Part shown: positions 7,953 through 16,210 of the stretch, one piece after another
Layout: every line of letters starts with the position of its first letter
Position numbering within the stretch: position 1 is the first letter of the stretch
Assembly: GCA_965116555.1 (NCBI GenBank)
Contig: OZ220698.1
Location: 310,001 to 374,000, forward strand
Source of the DNA: DAOUJH01 sp965116555
GTDB lineage: Bacteria > Chloroflexota > Dehalococcoidia > Lucifugimonadales > QGNO01
Length of the DNA stretch: 64,000 nt
Direction: 5' to 3'
Made by a program: the position numbers and the translations under genes
Notes under the pieces: model-generated
Told to the model about the DNA's origin: nothing
Database searches by the model: none
What the model saw: only the letters and a program-made list of their open reading frames with translations

Positions 7953-9584
7953 TTATCCGAACAGATCCCGGCTATCCGCCTCCACCTGGCGACGGAGCTC
8001 CGCGGCATCGCGGAAACCGAAATCGCGGTAGGACTCCTCCGTACCGTACTCTCTGGCGCGTATCACCACCGGCATGGGCAAGGCATGACCGAACAGCAAC
8101 GCTTGCTGCTGTGAGTCCAGCCTGGAGAGGACGGACCTAAGCTCACGTGCGCCCGGCGCACCGGCCAGAACTCCGTCCACGTCGCGCTCGTTGTCCAGCA
8201 GGTAGGTGAACCGAGTGCCCAGCTGGCTGAGCACCTCTTCGTCTATGCCGCTGGGGCGCTGGTCTACGATGAGCAGCGTTACCTTGTACTTCCTCATCTC
8301 CCTGGCGATTGTGCCAAAGATGGTCTGAGAAGCGACCCCCGGAGTGAGGAAACGATGCGCCTCCTCCACCGTGATAACCAGCGGCTTGGGCTCCCTGGTT
8401 CTATCGCCCATTGCCTCCTCCGTGCGCCGCACGTACCTATCGTGAATACGGCGGGTGAGCAGGTTGGCGACCAGAACGTAGGCGGGCAGGTCGTTGCCGT
8501 AGCGCCCGAACTCCAGCACGACGTGCATACCGCGGTCAAGGTAGTCGAGGATGCGGCGGACGGCGTCGTCGGGTGACTTGGGCAGCAGGAAGCCCATGCG
8601 ACCGAGGGTGCGCAAGCGCCTGTGAAGGGTGAACAGGACTTGGAACACTTCCGAAGTTTCTTCGGCCAGGGTGGTCAACTCCTCGCGTGACTCCCTCTTG
8701 AGGAACTCATCCAGCCAGGCCTCCTGACCGAAGCGGCGCACCAGGCTGTACACCGCTGAGACCCCCTGCGGCGTGAGGTTGAGCGTTTCTGCCAGTGTTT
8801 CGATATCCTGCGGCTCTATTTCGTTATAGCCTATGGTGACCTCCGCATCCGGCGTGAGGCCGCGCCACTGGGACATCTTGGGGTCCAGGGAAAACACGGC
8901 CACCTTGGAGGGAAAGAGCTGCTTCAGTCCCTTAACGGGGGGGCCGCCCTCCCTGGTTCCCTGCCAGCCGTATTCGTTGTGCATATCGAATACCAGGTTT
9001 ACCGCCGTATCCTTCTGCAGCGTTCCCGCCAGAAGGATGCGGGTGAGGAAGGACTTTCCGGTGCCGCTCTTGCCGAAGACGCCGTTTGACCTTTTAACAA
9101 GCTCTTCCAAGTCCAGGTGGATGCGCGTGTCCTCCATGTCCAGCGGACTGCCGACCCAGATGTGCCGCTCATCCTCCGCACCGAACACGGCGAGCACGTC
9201 CTCCTCAGAGGCCTGGTGCGCCCTGGAAAAGTGGGGTGGTATGGCGCGCGCCGGCTGTGGCCCTTCAATCATGTCCAAGGGACTGCCGCCAAGGACAAGT
9301 TGAGGCAACACGGTGACAATGGCGTAGGCGTTTGTATGGGACATTACGGATGCTGTGAAACTGTCCCAGGCTTCCGGAGGCATGCCGCGCAGGGACGCGT
9401 CCGCCGTTTCAAGCGTAACGTCTGAGACGATGCCAAAGAACCGCTGTGCCTGCCCCTGGATGGCTACGAATCCGCCCACTTTGACGCTTTCCACGGGAAA
9501 CGAGGGGTCTAGTCTGACCTCGATGCCCCTGTTCAGTGACCCGCCGATGACCGTTCCCATGAATGCCCCGTTCCTGTCGTTCAT
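7953..9584 (-). CDS. herA: HerA-type DNA translocase (HAS-barrel, DUF87 ATPase)
   Basis: This 543-residue protein has an N-terminal HAS-barrel (about residues 8-100) and a FtsK/HerA-like ATPase core with Walker A GKSGTGKS (171-178) and a Walker B/catalytic stretch VITVEEAHRFL. A late MRKYKVTLLIVDQRPSGI segment matches the sensor region of HerA ATPases. HerA hexamers pump DNA into the NurA nuclease during DNA-end resection. nurA lies two genes upstream in the same operon, which supports a joint machine. The start overlaps the stop of the preceding gene by 4 bp. Confidence 0.88.
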   Translation of the reverse strand: MNDRNGAFMGTVIGGSLNRGIEVRLDPSFPVESVKVGGFVAIQGQAQRFFGIVSDVTLETADASLRGMPPEAWDSFTASVMSHTNAYAIVTVLPQLVLGGSPLDMIEGPQPARAIPPHFSRAHQASEEDVLAVFGAEDERHIWVGSPLDMEDTRIHLDLEELVKRSNGVFGKSGTGKSFLTRILLAGTLQKDTAVNLVFDMHNEYGWQGTREGGPPVKGLKQLFPSKVAVFSLDPKMSQWRGLTPDAEVTIGYNEIEPQDIETLAETLNLTPQGVSAVYSLVRRFGQEAWLDEFLKRESREELTTLAEETSEVFQVLFTLHRRLRTLGRMGFLLPKSPDDAVRRILDYLDRGMHVVLEFGRYGNDLPAYVLVANLLTRRIHDRYVRRTEEAMGDRTREPKPLVITVEEAHRFLTPGVASQTIFGTIAREMRKYKVTLLIVDQRPSGIDEEVLSQLGTRFTYLLDNERDVDGVLAGAPGARELRSVLSRLDSQQQALLFGHALPMPVVIRAREYGTEESYRDFGFRDAAELRRQVEADSRDLFG

Positions 9585-10192
9585 GGGCGTAGGCTCCTTA
9601 GCAGCGCGTCCAAGCGGCGCGCATCGCGGGCAAAAAGACGCGCCAGCTGCTGTCCTGCCTCTGCCAGGAAGGCATCGGGGTCGGAATGCAGAGAGGAGGC
9701 TTGTCTGAGGAAGGCCGACACCACCTCATCGGTTAACGGACCTCCCTCTGAGAAAAGCAAGGGGAAGAAGTTCAAGTCCTGGCTGAAGGAGAGGAGCTCT
9801 TCCAGTGAGCAGTTATATATGAAGGCGTGAATACGCGGCGGGTGGGGAGGGAGGCGTCTCCGCAGCACTCCATTGGCTTCATGCCCCACAATGGTAGCTT
9901 GGAAGTCAGTGCGCAGCAGGTGGGGGAGCTGAGGGTTGTTGGAGTACACCTCTTCTTCGTCCTCTTCATTCCGGGCGCGCGCCACGGGTCGTCTTGCCGG
10001 GTTCATGGGCAAAGTGGTTATTCCCCGCACCACGGCAAACACGGGCTGCTCCCCGCCGGTGCGGACCAGCGCGCCCAGAGGAGGCGCTTCATAGAGTCGG
10101 TAGCAGTGGGCGGTGAAGCCGTTGCTGAAAGACTCCACCACCTCAGCAATGCGTACGCCGGTGGGCTGGGGTTCAGTGGATGGCCGCATCAA
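9581..10192 (-). CDS. Small protein paired with HerA (HAS-barrel-like N-terminus)
   Basis: This is a 203-residue protein of no firmly recognised family. The first 60 residues (GVRIAEVVESFSNGFTAHC, then GALVRTGG, VFAVVRGI) read like a short beta-barrel such as the HAS domain found in HerA proteins. The middle has an acidic loop (NEEDEEEVYSN) and the C-terminal half is helical, rich in Leu, Ala and Arg. It overlaps both neighbours by 4 bp, between a GNAT gene and herA. The context suggests an accessory or adaptor of the NurA-HerA complex. There are no catalytic motifs. Confidence 0.6.
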   Translation of the reverse strand: MMRPSTEPQPTGVRIAEVVESFSNGFTAHCYRLYEAPPLGALVRTGGEQPVFAVVRGITTLPMNPARRPVARARNEEDEEEVYSNNPQLPHLLRTDFQATIVGHEANGVLRRRLPPHPPRIHAFIYNCSLEELLSFSQDLNFFPLLFSEGGPLTDEVVSAFLRQASSLHSDPDAFLAEAGQQLARLFARDARRLDALLRSLRP

Positions 10193-10677
10193 GGCTTCAC
10201 CCTCGCCATGGAGTAAGTGTCTATGTACTCGCCTTCGCGAAATGCGTCGGCCTTGTGGGTTCCCTCTATGACGAAGCCGAACTTCTCATAGAGGTGTACC
10301 GCCCTATCGTTGTCCGTGAATACCTGCAGCTCCACTCGTTTCAGGTTGAGCCAGTTGTCGGCCAGGTCCAAGGCCGCCTGCAAGAGTTTAGTGCCGACAC
10401 CTTTGTCCTGGAAGTCGTCGTGGACAACCATGCCAAGCGTTGCCACGTGGCTTCTGCGGTTTCGCTGTTGGTGAAGGCCTAGCTCGCCTATCACCCTGCC
10501 CTCAACCTCAGCGACAAGGAGGTGACGCCCCGGCTCAAGGTTCTCCAGGTACTGCCTGCGTCTGTCCAGAGACACGTAGGGCAACTGCAGGGTGTTGCGC
10601 ACCACGCCGGGACAGGACAGAACCTCGTAGATATCCTGATAGTCGTCAACTCTGGCGGCTCGTATGTCTACTTTCAT
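10189..10677 (-). CDS. GNAT-family N-acetyltransferase
   Basis: This 162-residue single-domain acetyltransferase has the acetyl-CoA pyrophosphate-binding motif QDKGVGTKLLQAAL (motif A), preceded by the strand HVATLGMVVHDDF and followed by RVELQVFTDNDRAVHLYEKFGF, typical of RimJ/RimL and YncA-like proteins. It should transfer an acetyl group to an amine of a small molecule or protein N-terminus; the substrate is not predictable. It is embedded between nurA (1 bp gap) and the HAS-like gene (4-bp overlap), so it is co-transcribed with the end-resection genes, although a functional link is not obvious. Confidence 0.85.
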   Translation of the reverse strand: MKVDIRAARVDDYQDIYEVLSCPGVVRNTLQLPYVSLDRRRQYLENLEPGRHLLVAEVEGRVIGELGLHQQRNRRSHVATLGMVVHDDFQDKGVGTKLLQAALDLADNWLNLKRVELQVFTDNDRAVHLYEKFGFVIEGTHKADAFREGEYIDTYSMARVKP

Positions 10678-10678
10678 C

Positions 10679-11755
10679 TCAGAGCAGCCTCAGCCTCTTT
10701 GAGAGGTCTTTCTGAGAAGTGTAAACGGGCAGGTGATGCTGCGCTAGCGCATCCTCCACCATTTGACGGAACGTTTCTCTTTCCGCGCCGCCAACGACCG
10801 CTTGCTCGTGGGCTTCCATTATGGCGATAGGATAGCCGAATCCCTTGCGGCACTGGTCGAGTATCAAGGCATGTGACATCTCCAGCATGGCCTGATCACG
10901 CGCGACCCAAGCGGGGACTTCCACGCGAGCTATCTCATCACCTGTATTCAGATAGTAGAAGTGGACCGCGTGACCACCGTAGTGTTCACGCACAATCGAT
11001 GACGTACTTTCGAACAGCGACGATCTTTCACCCTCGGATAGCACCTGCTGGAAGATGTCCCTATCGGTCAACTGGCTCATTTCATCTCGAGGTAGGTGTC
11101 CCAGGGGAAGCATATTGAGCACAGTGGTGCTTCTGGGGAGACTGACGTAGGCGGCCAAGGACAGGGGGTGTTTGGCGGCCAGGGCGCGCATTCTATCCAG
11201 CGCGGAGAGAATTCCCCCGGCCAGGAGGTTTTGGTGCACGTAATCCGGATAGGTGGAGAACGCCGGATCCCACAGGCCCAAAGAGCCGTCGATTAGAGCA
11301 AGGGTAGGGGTATCGTCCCCGACATCTTCGGCCAGTTCAGCAAGAGCCGTGACCTCTTCAACGGCTCGCCTCATGCCCATGAGCGCGCCTTCCAGCGGCC
11401 ACCGGTCTGTGCCGTTGGGGTCACGGATGAAAAGCTCTTCAGGGGATGCGTACAGCTTGGGATAGCTCTCCAGCCTAGCGCCCGCCGACACTCCATATTG
11501 AAGCACTACCTTGCTTATGTTGATCAAGGCACAGCGCACAGGCATGTGGCGGTCCACGTCTATGTGCGAGCCGTCCACGGCGATGGCGCGGTAATCAGTC
11601 GGCGTCGCCGGAGAGGGGTAACAGGCGTCAGCTCCGATGGAGCGCAGGGCATCGACGGCCTGTTCGATATGTCTGAGGCGCTGCGCGCTCTGCGATTGGA
11701 GGCTGAGGCTCATCGCTTCCACCTGGGCGGAGACGTGGTCAAGGTTCAGCGGCAT
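10679..11755 (-). CDS. nurA: NurA-domain nuclease
   Basis: This 358-residue protein is of the NurA nuclease family, RNase H-fold 5'-3' DNases that work with HerA in DNA end resection. The two hallmark acidic motifs are AIAVDGSHI (Asp61) and LALIDGSLG (Asp156). A C-terminal YPIAIMEAHEQAVVGGAERE stretch matches the region that completes the active site. A helical insert lies between the motifs. Separations of one base on each side (selB stop at 11757, GNAT start at 10677) place it firmly in the selB-to-herA operon. Confidence 0.85.
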   Translation of the reverse strand: MPLNLDHVSAQVEAMSLSLQSQSAQRLRHIEQAVDALRSIGADACYPSPATPTDYRAIAVDGSHIDVDRHMPVRCALINISKVVLQYGVSAGARLESYPKLYASPEELFIRDPNGTDRWPLEGALMGMRRAVEEVTALAELAEDVGDDTPTLALIDGSLGLWDPAFSTYPDYVHQNLLAGGILSALDRMRALAAKHPLSLAAYVSLPRSTTVLNMLPLGHLPRDEMSQLTDRDIFQQVLSEGERSSLFESTSSIVREHYGGHAVHFYYLNTGDEIARVEVPAWVARDQAMLEMSHALILDQCRKGFGYPIAIMEAHEQAVVGGAERETFRQMVEDALAQHHLPVYTSQKDLSKRLRLL

Positions 11756-11756
11756 G

Positions 11757-13616
11757 CTATCTCAGCACTCGCTGGTCGCCGGTGCGGCGAGTGATGCGCC
11801 TCTGGTCCAGGTGTTCCATGAGGGCAAGGGCGTATTTGCGGCTGGTGTTGAACAGGTCGCGTACTTGGGCAATAGTTATCTTGCCTTCGATTTCAAGGTG
11901 CTTCACCACTTTGTCAACCATATCCTGATAGGCATTAGAAGAGAAGACGACGGTGTCGCTGACTTTGACCACTTTCCCCTCTTCTACCAAGATGTTGAGC
12001 AGGTCCGGACGGGGAAGATTGGCATTGGTGGGAGAGAAAGGTTCAGATTCAAGGAGCGCTACGTATTCATCGAGCTCGCGCCGCTGCGCATCACTGATCG
12101 ATGGCTTGTGCCGGGGGAGCTTGAGTAGGGAATCGTCCTCCACCACAGCGCCCTCTTCAACCAGCTTTTCCAGCAGAAGCTGGGACGTTTGCGAGGCAGA
12201 GCTGAGTCGGCTCCTCACCTCCTCGCGGGGAGCGCCGCGGCGCAGGGGATGCTGTGCGTGGTATCCGGCAAGGAATGCTTCCACTCTCCCCTTGGTCCTG
12301 GACCATAGAGACAGCGATACCAGGATTGACTGCCCGCCGTGCTTGGGTTCCAGGGAAAGGATGTTTCCTTCCTCAGTGAGAGACGCGGCCCAATTCCGCG
12401 TCTCTTCCAGGGATAGGTTTACCTGCTGGGCCAGAGCGTTGATATCCAGCGGGCCATGGGCTTCCAGCGCGGCAAGCAGCGCCTCTCCGCTGCTGCCCTC
12501 CTGGAGCATTTCCAGCCTCTCTATAGTTGAGGGGTCTTTGCGCCTATGCCGGTGAGCTTGAGCGCCGACCACGTTGCCGCCGCCCAGGGTGGTCTCGGAG
12601 GAACGGATTATGAAGTAGTCGCCTTTGACCACGGGCACAGGCTGTTCCAAGCGCAGTTGCGCCCACCCCGTATCACCGGGATGAAGCCGGTCGCGGTCGA
12701 GGAGCAGCACGCGGCAAAAGGTCTCGCTGGTGCCGGTGTGGAGGGTAACGGTGGTATTGTGCTTAAGGGGGCGGAGCAGGCTGGCCACCAACCTTAGCTG
12801 CACGTCTATTGTCCGGGCGGTCTTCAGCCAGCCAGGGATGGTGAGCACGTCGCCGCGCTGAGCTTCCTCTTGTGATATCCCCGCCAGGTTGGCTGCGGTA
12901 CGGGTACCGGGCTGCACCGCTTCCCCACTCTTGCGGTGAGTTTGAAGGCCGCGAATACGGGAGCGCTTTCCGGCCTGTACAAGCTCAACCTCCTCTCCTA
13001 AAGAGAGCGTCCCTTCTGTCAGGGTGCCCGTGACCACGGTTCCGAAACCGGATATGACAAAAGAGCGGTCTATGGGGAGACGGGGTCGTCCAATGTCGCG
13101 CCGAGGCGGGGTCTGCTCCAGGAGGGAGTCTATAGCCGCAATTAGCTCGGGCAGGCCGTCTCCGGTAAAAGCGGAGACGGGGAATATGCGGGCTCCTTCC
13201 AGAACCGTTCCTTTCAGAAGCTCTTCCGCCTCAGCCTCGACGAGCTCCAGCCAGTCGTTTTCCACCAAGTCCTTCTTGGTGATGGCGACGAGTCCCCGAC
13301 TGACCTGGAGAAGGTCCAGGATGGCGAGGTGCTCGCGGGTCTGGGGCATCACCGATTCGTCGGCGGCGATTACCAGCAGCGCCAGGTCGATGCCGCCCAC
13401 GCCGGCCAGCATGTTCTTGATGAACCGTTCATGCCCCGGCACGTCTACCAGGCTGACTTCACGACCGCTGGGCAGGGTCATCCAGGCAAAGCCAAGGTCA
13501 ATGGTCATCCCCCGCCTCTTCTCCTCCTCGAGGCGGTCTGGGTCTATGCCGGTGAGAGCCTCCACCAGCACGGATTTGCCGTGATCGACGTGGCCAGCGG
13601 TGCCGATAACAAACAT
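11757..13616 (-). CDS. selB: Selenocysteine-specific elongation factor
   Basis: This 619-residue translational GTPase delivers Sec-tRNA to UGA codons followed by a SECIS hairpin. The G domain has GTAGHVDHGKS (G1), RGMTIDLGF (G2), DVPGHE (G3) and TKKD (G4). Beta-barrel domains follow (FVISGFGTVVTGTL and later). The C-terminal 240 residues are winged-helix repeats, as in SelB, and end in RKYALALMEHLDQRRITRRTGDQRVL. The length and C-terminal extension separate it from EF-Tu. selA, selD and the Sec tRNA must be elsewhere if the system is active. It is the first gene of the operon that continues into nurA and herA. Confidence 0.92.
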   Translation of the reverse strand: MFVIGTAGHVDHGKSVLVEALTGIDPDRLEEEKRRGMTIDLGFAWMTLPSGREVSLVDVPGHERFIKNMLAGVGGIDLALLVIAADESVMPQTREHLAILDLLQVSRGLVAITKKDLVENDWLELVEAEAEELLKGTVLEGARIFPVSAFTGDGLPELIAAIDSLLEQTPPRRDIGRPRLPIDRSFVISGFGTVVTGTLTEGTLSLGEEVELVQAGKRSRIRGLQTHRKSGEAVQPGTRTAANLAGISQEEAQRGDVLTIPGWLKTARTIDVQLRLVASLLRPLKHNTTVTLHTGTSETFCRVLLLDRDRLHPGDTGWAQLRLEQPVPVVKGDYFIIRSSETTLGGGNVVGAQAHRHRRKDPSTIERLEMLQEGSSGEALLAALEAHGPLDINALAQQVNLSLEETRNWAASLTEEGNILSLEPKHGGQSILVSLSLWSRTKGRVEAFLAGYHAQHPLRRGAPREEVRSRLSSASQTSQLLLEKLVEEGAVVEDDSLLKLPRHKPSISDAQRRELDEYVALLESEPFSPTNANLPRPDLLNILVEEGKVVKVSDTVVFSSNAYQDMVDKVVKHLEIEGKITIAQVRDLFNTSRKYALALMEHLDQRRITRRTGDQRVLR

Positions 13617-13683
13617 AGCTAGGTTGAACGGTCGTTAGGGATAGAAGAAGGATAGCATATTCAAAGGAGGGCCTACCCGTACC

Positions 13684-13829
13684 TGTCGTTCTGAGCGGAG
13701 CGAATACGGAGTCGAAGAACCCTCAGCCGTCGCCGGCAGAACGGGCGGTCGTTCCTTGACTGCGCAGATGCTTCGTCGGCGGAGGCTGTTTTATGGCAAT
13801 CGGCGTCCAACCGACTCCTCAGCATGACA
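13684..13829. repeat. Intergenic element bounded by imperfect inverted repeats
   Basis: This 146-bp segment lies between the selB start and the hemW stop. Its ends, TGTCGTTCTGAG (13684-13695) and CTCAGCATGACA (13818-13829), are complementary at 10 of 12 positions. The sequence resembles the widespread bacterial intergenic repeat that begins TGTCATTCTGAGCGAAGCGAA and ends near CTCAGCATGACA. No open frame is present. It is probably a non-coding dispersed repeat, possibly transcribed into a long hairpin. Confidence 0.55.
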
Positions 13830-13854
13830 AACCGCGCAGCCAGGCGCGGCGGAG

Positions 13855-15087
13855 CTAGGGGAAAAGAAACCTTTGAAACACCTCGTTGCCAAGCAGCTTG
13901 CCTTTTGGAGTGAGGACCAGGCGGTCTTCTTGCCAGGCTACCAACTCCAAGCCCAGCAGCTCATCGATTTGGGGGCCGTACGTTTCGACGAGGCTGACGC
14001 CAAAACGGCTTAGGAATGCTCCTTGCGAGATGCCTTCGCTGAGGCGCAGACCCAGCATCATGGTCTCCGCCTTCTCAAGGCGTTCGTCTATAGTTTCCAC
14101 CATGTCCAGCAGACCGTACTCCTCTAAGGCGGCGGGATCGACTTTGGCCGAGGTTAGGGCTCCGGCCAGTTGTATATACCGCCTGGGAGAGCGTAGGTTG
14201 GAAAATCTGTAGCCGTTGAGATAGGAGTGAGCCCCTGGCCCGATGCCAAGATAGGGCTGATTGCGCCAGTAGGTGAGGTTGTGCAAGCACTCGCGGCCGG
14301 GCCGGGCCCAGTTGGAGATCTCGTAGTGATTGTATCCGGCGTCCTGCCCCAGCTTCATGGCAAGCTGATACATATCGGCGCCAAGATCAGGGTCGGGGTA
14401 GGGGACCTTGCCCTGTCGCACCGACGCTTCCAGAGGAGTGCCTTCTTCCAGGGTGAGGCTGTACATGGAGATGTGTTCCGGCCTATCTTCCAGCGCTTTC
14501 CCCAACGTGGCGCGCCACTGGTCCAGCGTCTGGTAGGGGAGGCCGTACATCAGGTCCAGGTTGATACTGGAAAGTCCGCCGTTGCGCGCCGCTTTATGAG
14601 CAGCCAGCGCTTCCCTGGCGGTGTGGCGGCGTCCCAGCAGTTGGAGCAGCCCGTCATCCAGGCTCTGCACTCCAATGGAAAGACGGTTTATTCCCGCCTT
14701 TAGCCAGGCCTCGACTCGCTCTGCGCTAATGTCGCCGGGGTTGCTTTCCAGAGTGATTTCGGCGGTGGTTGCAAGGTGGAAGGCGGAACGAACCTCGTCC
14801 AGGATGCGGGCGATGTCTCCCGGAGGTAGGTAGGACGGTGTGCCTCCCCCAAAGAACACGGTGCTTACGGCTGGTGAACGGTGTAGGGATAGAGCGTCTC
14901 CCCAAAAGCGCGCCTCTTTGATCAGGGCATCGACGTATTCAGGGATCAGCGGCTCTATGCCTGCGTATGTGTTGAAATCGCAATAAGGGCACTTTGTCTC
15001 GCAGAACGGGATGTGAACATAGAGCGAGATGGTCTCTGCTTGGAACGCTTCGCTTATCTGAAGGCTTTGGGTTTGCTTGACTGTCAT
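13855..15087 (-). CDS. hemW: HemW-type radical SAM protein
   Basis: This 410-residue protein has the radical SAM cluster motif CETKCPYC (residues about 29-36) after SLYVHIPF, then FFGGGTPSYL, ESNPGD and GVQSLDDGLLQLLGRRHTA, all typical of the HemN/HemW family. A C-terminal winged-helix HemN domain follows. HemW-type proteins are haem chaperones rather than coproporphyrinogen oxidases, and the length fits HemW. It is the last gene of a minus-strand run kinase-ychF-hemW, 21 bp from ychF. Confidence 0.9.
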   Translation of the reverse strand: MTVKQTQSLQISEAFQAETISLYVHIPFCETKCPYCDFNTYAGIEPLIPEYVDALIKEARFWGDALSLHRSPAVSTVFFGGGTPSYLPPGDIARILDEVRSAFHLATTAEITLESNPGDISAERVEAWLKAGINRLSIGVQSLDDGLLQLLGRRHTAREALAAHKAARNGGLSSINLDLMYGLPYQTLDQWRATLGKALEDRPEHISMYSLTLEEGTPLEASVRQGKVPYPDPDLGADMYQLAMKLGQDAGYNHYEISNWARPGRECLHNLTYWRNQPYLGIGPGAHSYLNGYRFSNLRSPRRYIQLAGALTSAKVDPAALEEYGLLDMVETIDERLEKAETMMLGLRLSEGISQGAFLSRFGVSLVETYGPQIDELLGLELVAWQEDRLVLTPKGKLLGNEVFQRFLFP

Positions 15088-15108
15088 GGCCTGGTTCTTT
15101 GCCGGAGT

Positions 15109-16203
15109 CTAAACGTTAAAGAGGAAGCTTATCACGTCGCCATCCTGAACCGGATAGCCCTTGCCTTCCGAGCGAAGCAGGCCCCTGCGCCGGGCCTCCG
15201 CCAGCGAGCCGCACTCCGCCAGGTCGTCGCAGGTGATTACTTCGGCCCTGATGAAGCCGCGCTCCATGTCGGAATGAATGCGCCCGGCGGCCTGTACCGC
15301 CGGAGTATTCCGGGTCACGGTCCACGCTCTGACTTCGTTGGGGTTGCCGGTCAAGAAAGAGACGAGGCCAAGCAGGCGGTACGACCCTTGAACAACCTTG
15401 TCATGTCCGGGCTCGCCCGCATTGAGGGATTTCCTGAACTCGGTTTCCTCTTCTTCGTCCATCTGGGAAAGCTCTTCTTCCAAACGTCCGCAGAGAGCAA
15501 CGCAGGACACATTTGGCCGGTTGACCTTTTGCTGAATTTCAGCCTCCAACCGGGTGATGCTGGGCAGCTGATCTTCTCCCACGTTTAGAAGCACAAGCAA
15601 AGGCTTGGCGGTGAGAAGCTGCAGTGCCCTGATCTGCTTCTTCTCCTCGTCCATGAGCTCCTGCTCTCTCAGCGGCGTCTCTTCCAGCAGCCTCTCTTTG
15701 ATTTTGTCCAACAGGGCGCTTTCACGATTGATACGGTCGCGGTCCTGGGCTTTGGCGCCTTTCAGCTCCGCATCGAGCCTTTCCAAACGGCGTTCCAAAA
15801 TCGCCACGTCGGAAAAGGTAAGCTCCAGGTCCAAAGTAGCGATGTCACGGAGGGGGTCTACGGTTCCCTGGATATGGGGCACGGCGGGATTCTGGAAGGC
15901 GCGCACCACGTGTACCAATGCGTCCACGCGTTGCAGGACATTGAAGTATTCGCCTGCTATACCCTGGTCTTTGCCCAGGCCTTCCGGGGTGTTGAGCAGG
16001 TCGGTGTATTGGACCTCGGCGTTGGTGACGCGTTTCGGCTTGAATATGCCAGCAAGTACGTCGAGACGTTCATCGGGCACCTTGGCGGTACCGATGTTCG
16101 ACTTGGGGGTCGCACCCGGCGCAGTGGAGACGCGCCCACGGGTGAGCGTGTTGAATACGGTGGACTTGCCGCTCCTAGCCAGACCGATGATGCCGAGTTC
16201 CAT
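15109..16203 (-). CDS. ychF: YchF/Obg-like ATPase
   Basis: This 364-residue ribosome-associated P-loop ATPase of the OLA1/YchF family has a G domain, a coiled-coil insert (about 130-200) and a C-terminal TGS domain ending DGDVISFLFNV. The base-recognition motif is NVGED (NxxE), which in this family selects ATP over GTP. Oddly, the P-loop reads LARSGKST where most YchF proteins have a NVGKST-type loop. RVSTAPGATPKSNIG covers switch I. It lies 7 bp downstream of the kinase gene. Confidence 0.9.
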   Translation of the reverse strand: MELGIIGLARSGKSTVFNTLTRGRVSTAPGATPKSNIGTAKVPDERLDVLAGIFKPKRVTNAEVQYTDLLNTPEGLGKDQGIAGEYFNVLQRVDALVHVVRAFQNPAVPHIQGTVDPLRDIATLDLELTFSDVAILERRLERLDAELKGAKAQDRDRINRESALLDKIKERLLEETPLREQELMDEEKKQIRALQLLTAKPLLVLLNVGEDQLPSITRLEAEIQQKVNRPNVSCVALCGRLEEELSQMDEEEETEFRKSLNAGEPGHDKVVQGSYRLLGLVSFLTGNPNEVRAWTVTRNTPAVQAAGRIHSDMERGFIRAEVITCDDLAECGSLAEARRRGLLRSEGKGYPVQDGDVISFLFNV

Positions 16204-16210
16204 GGAGACG

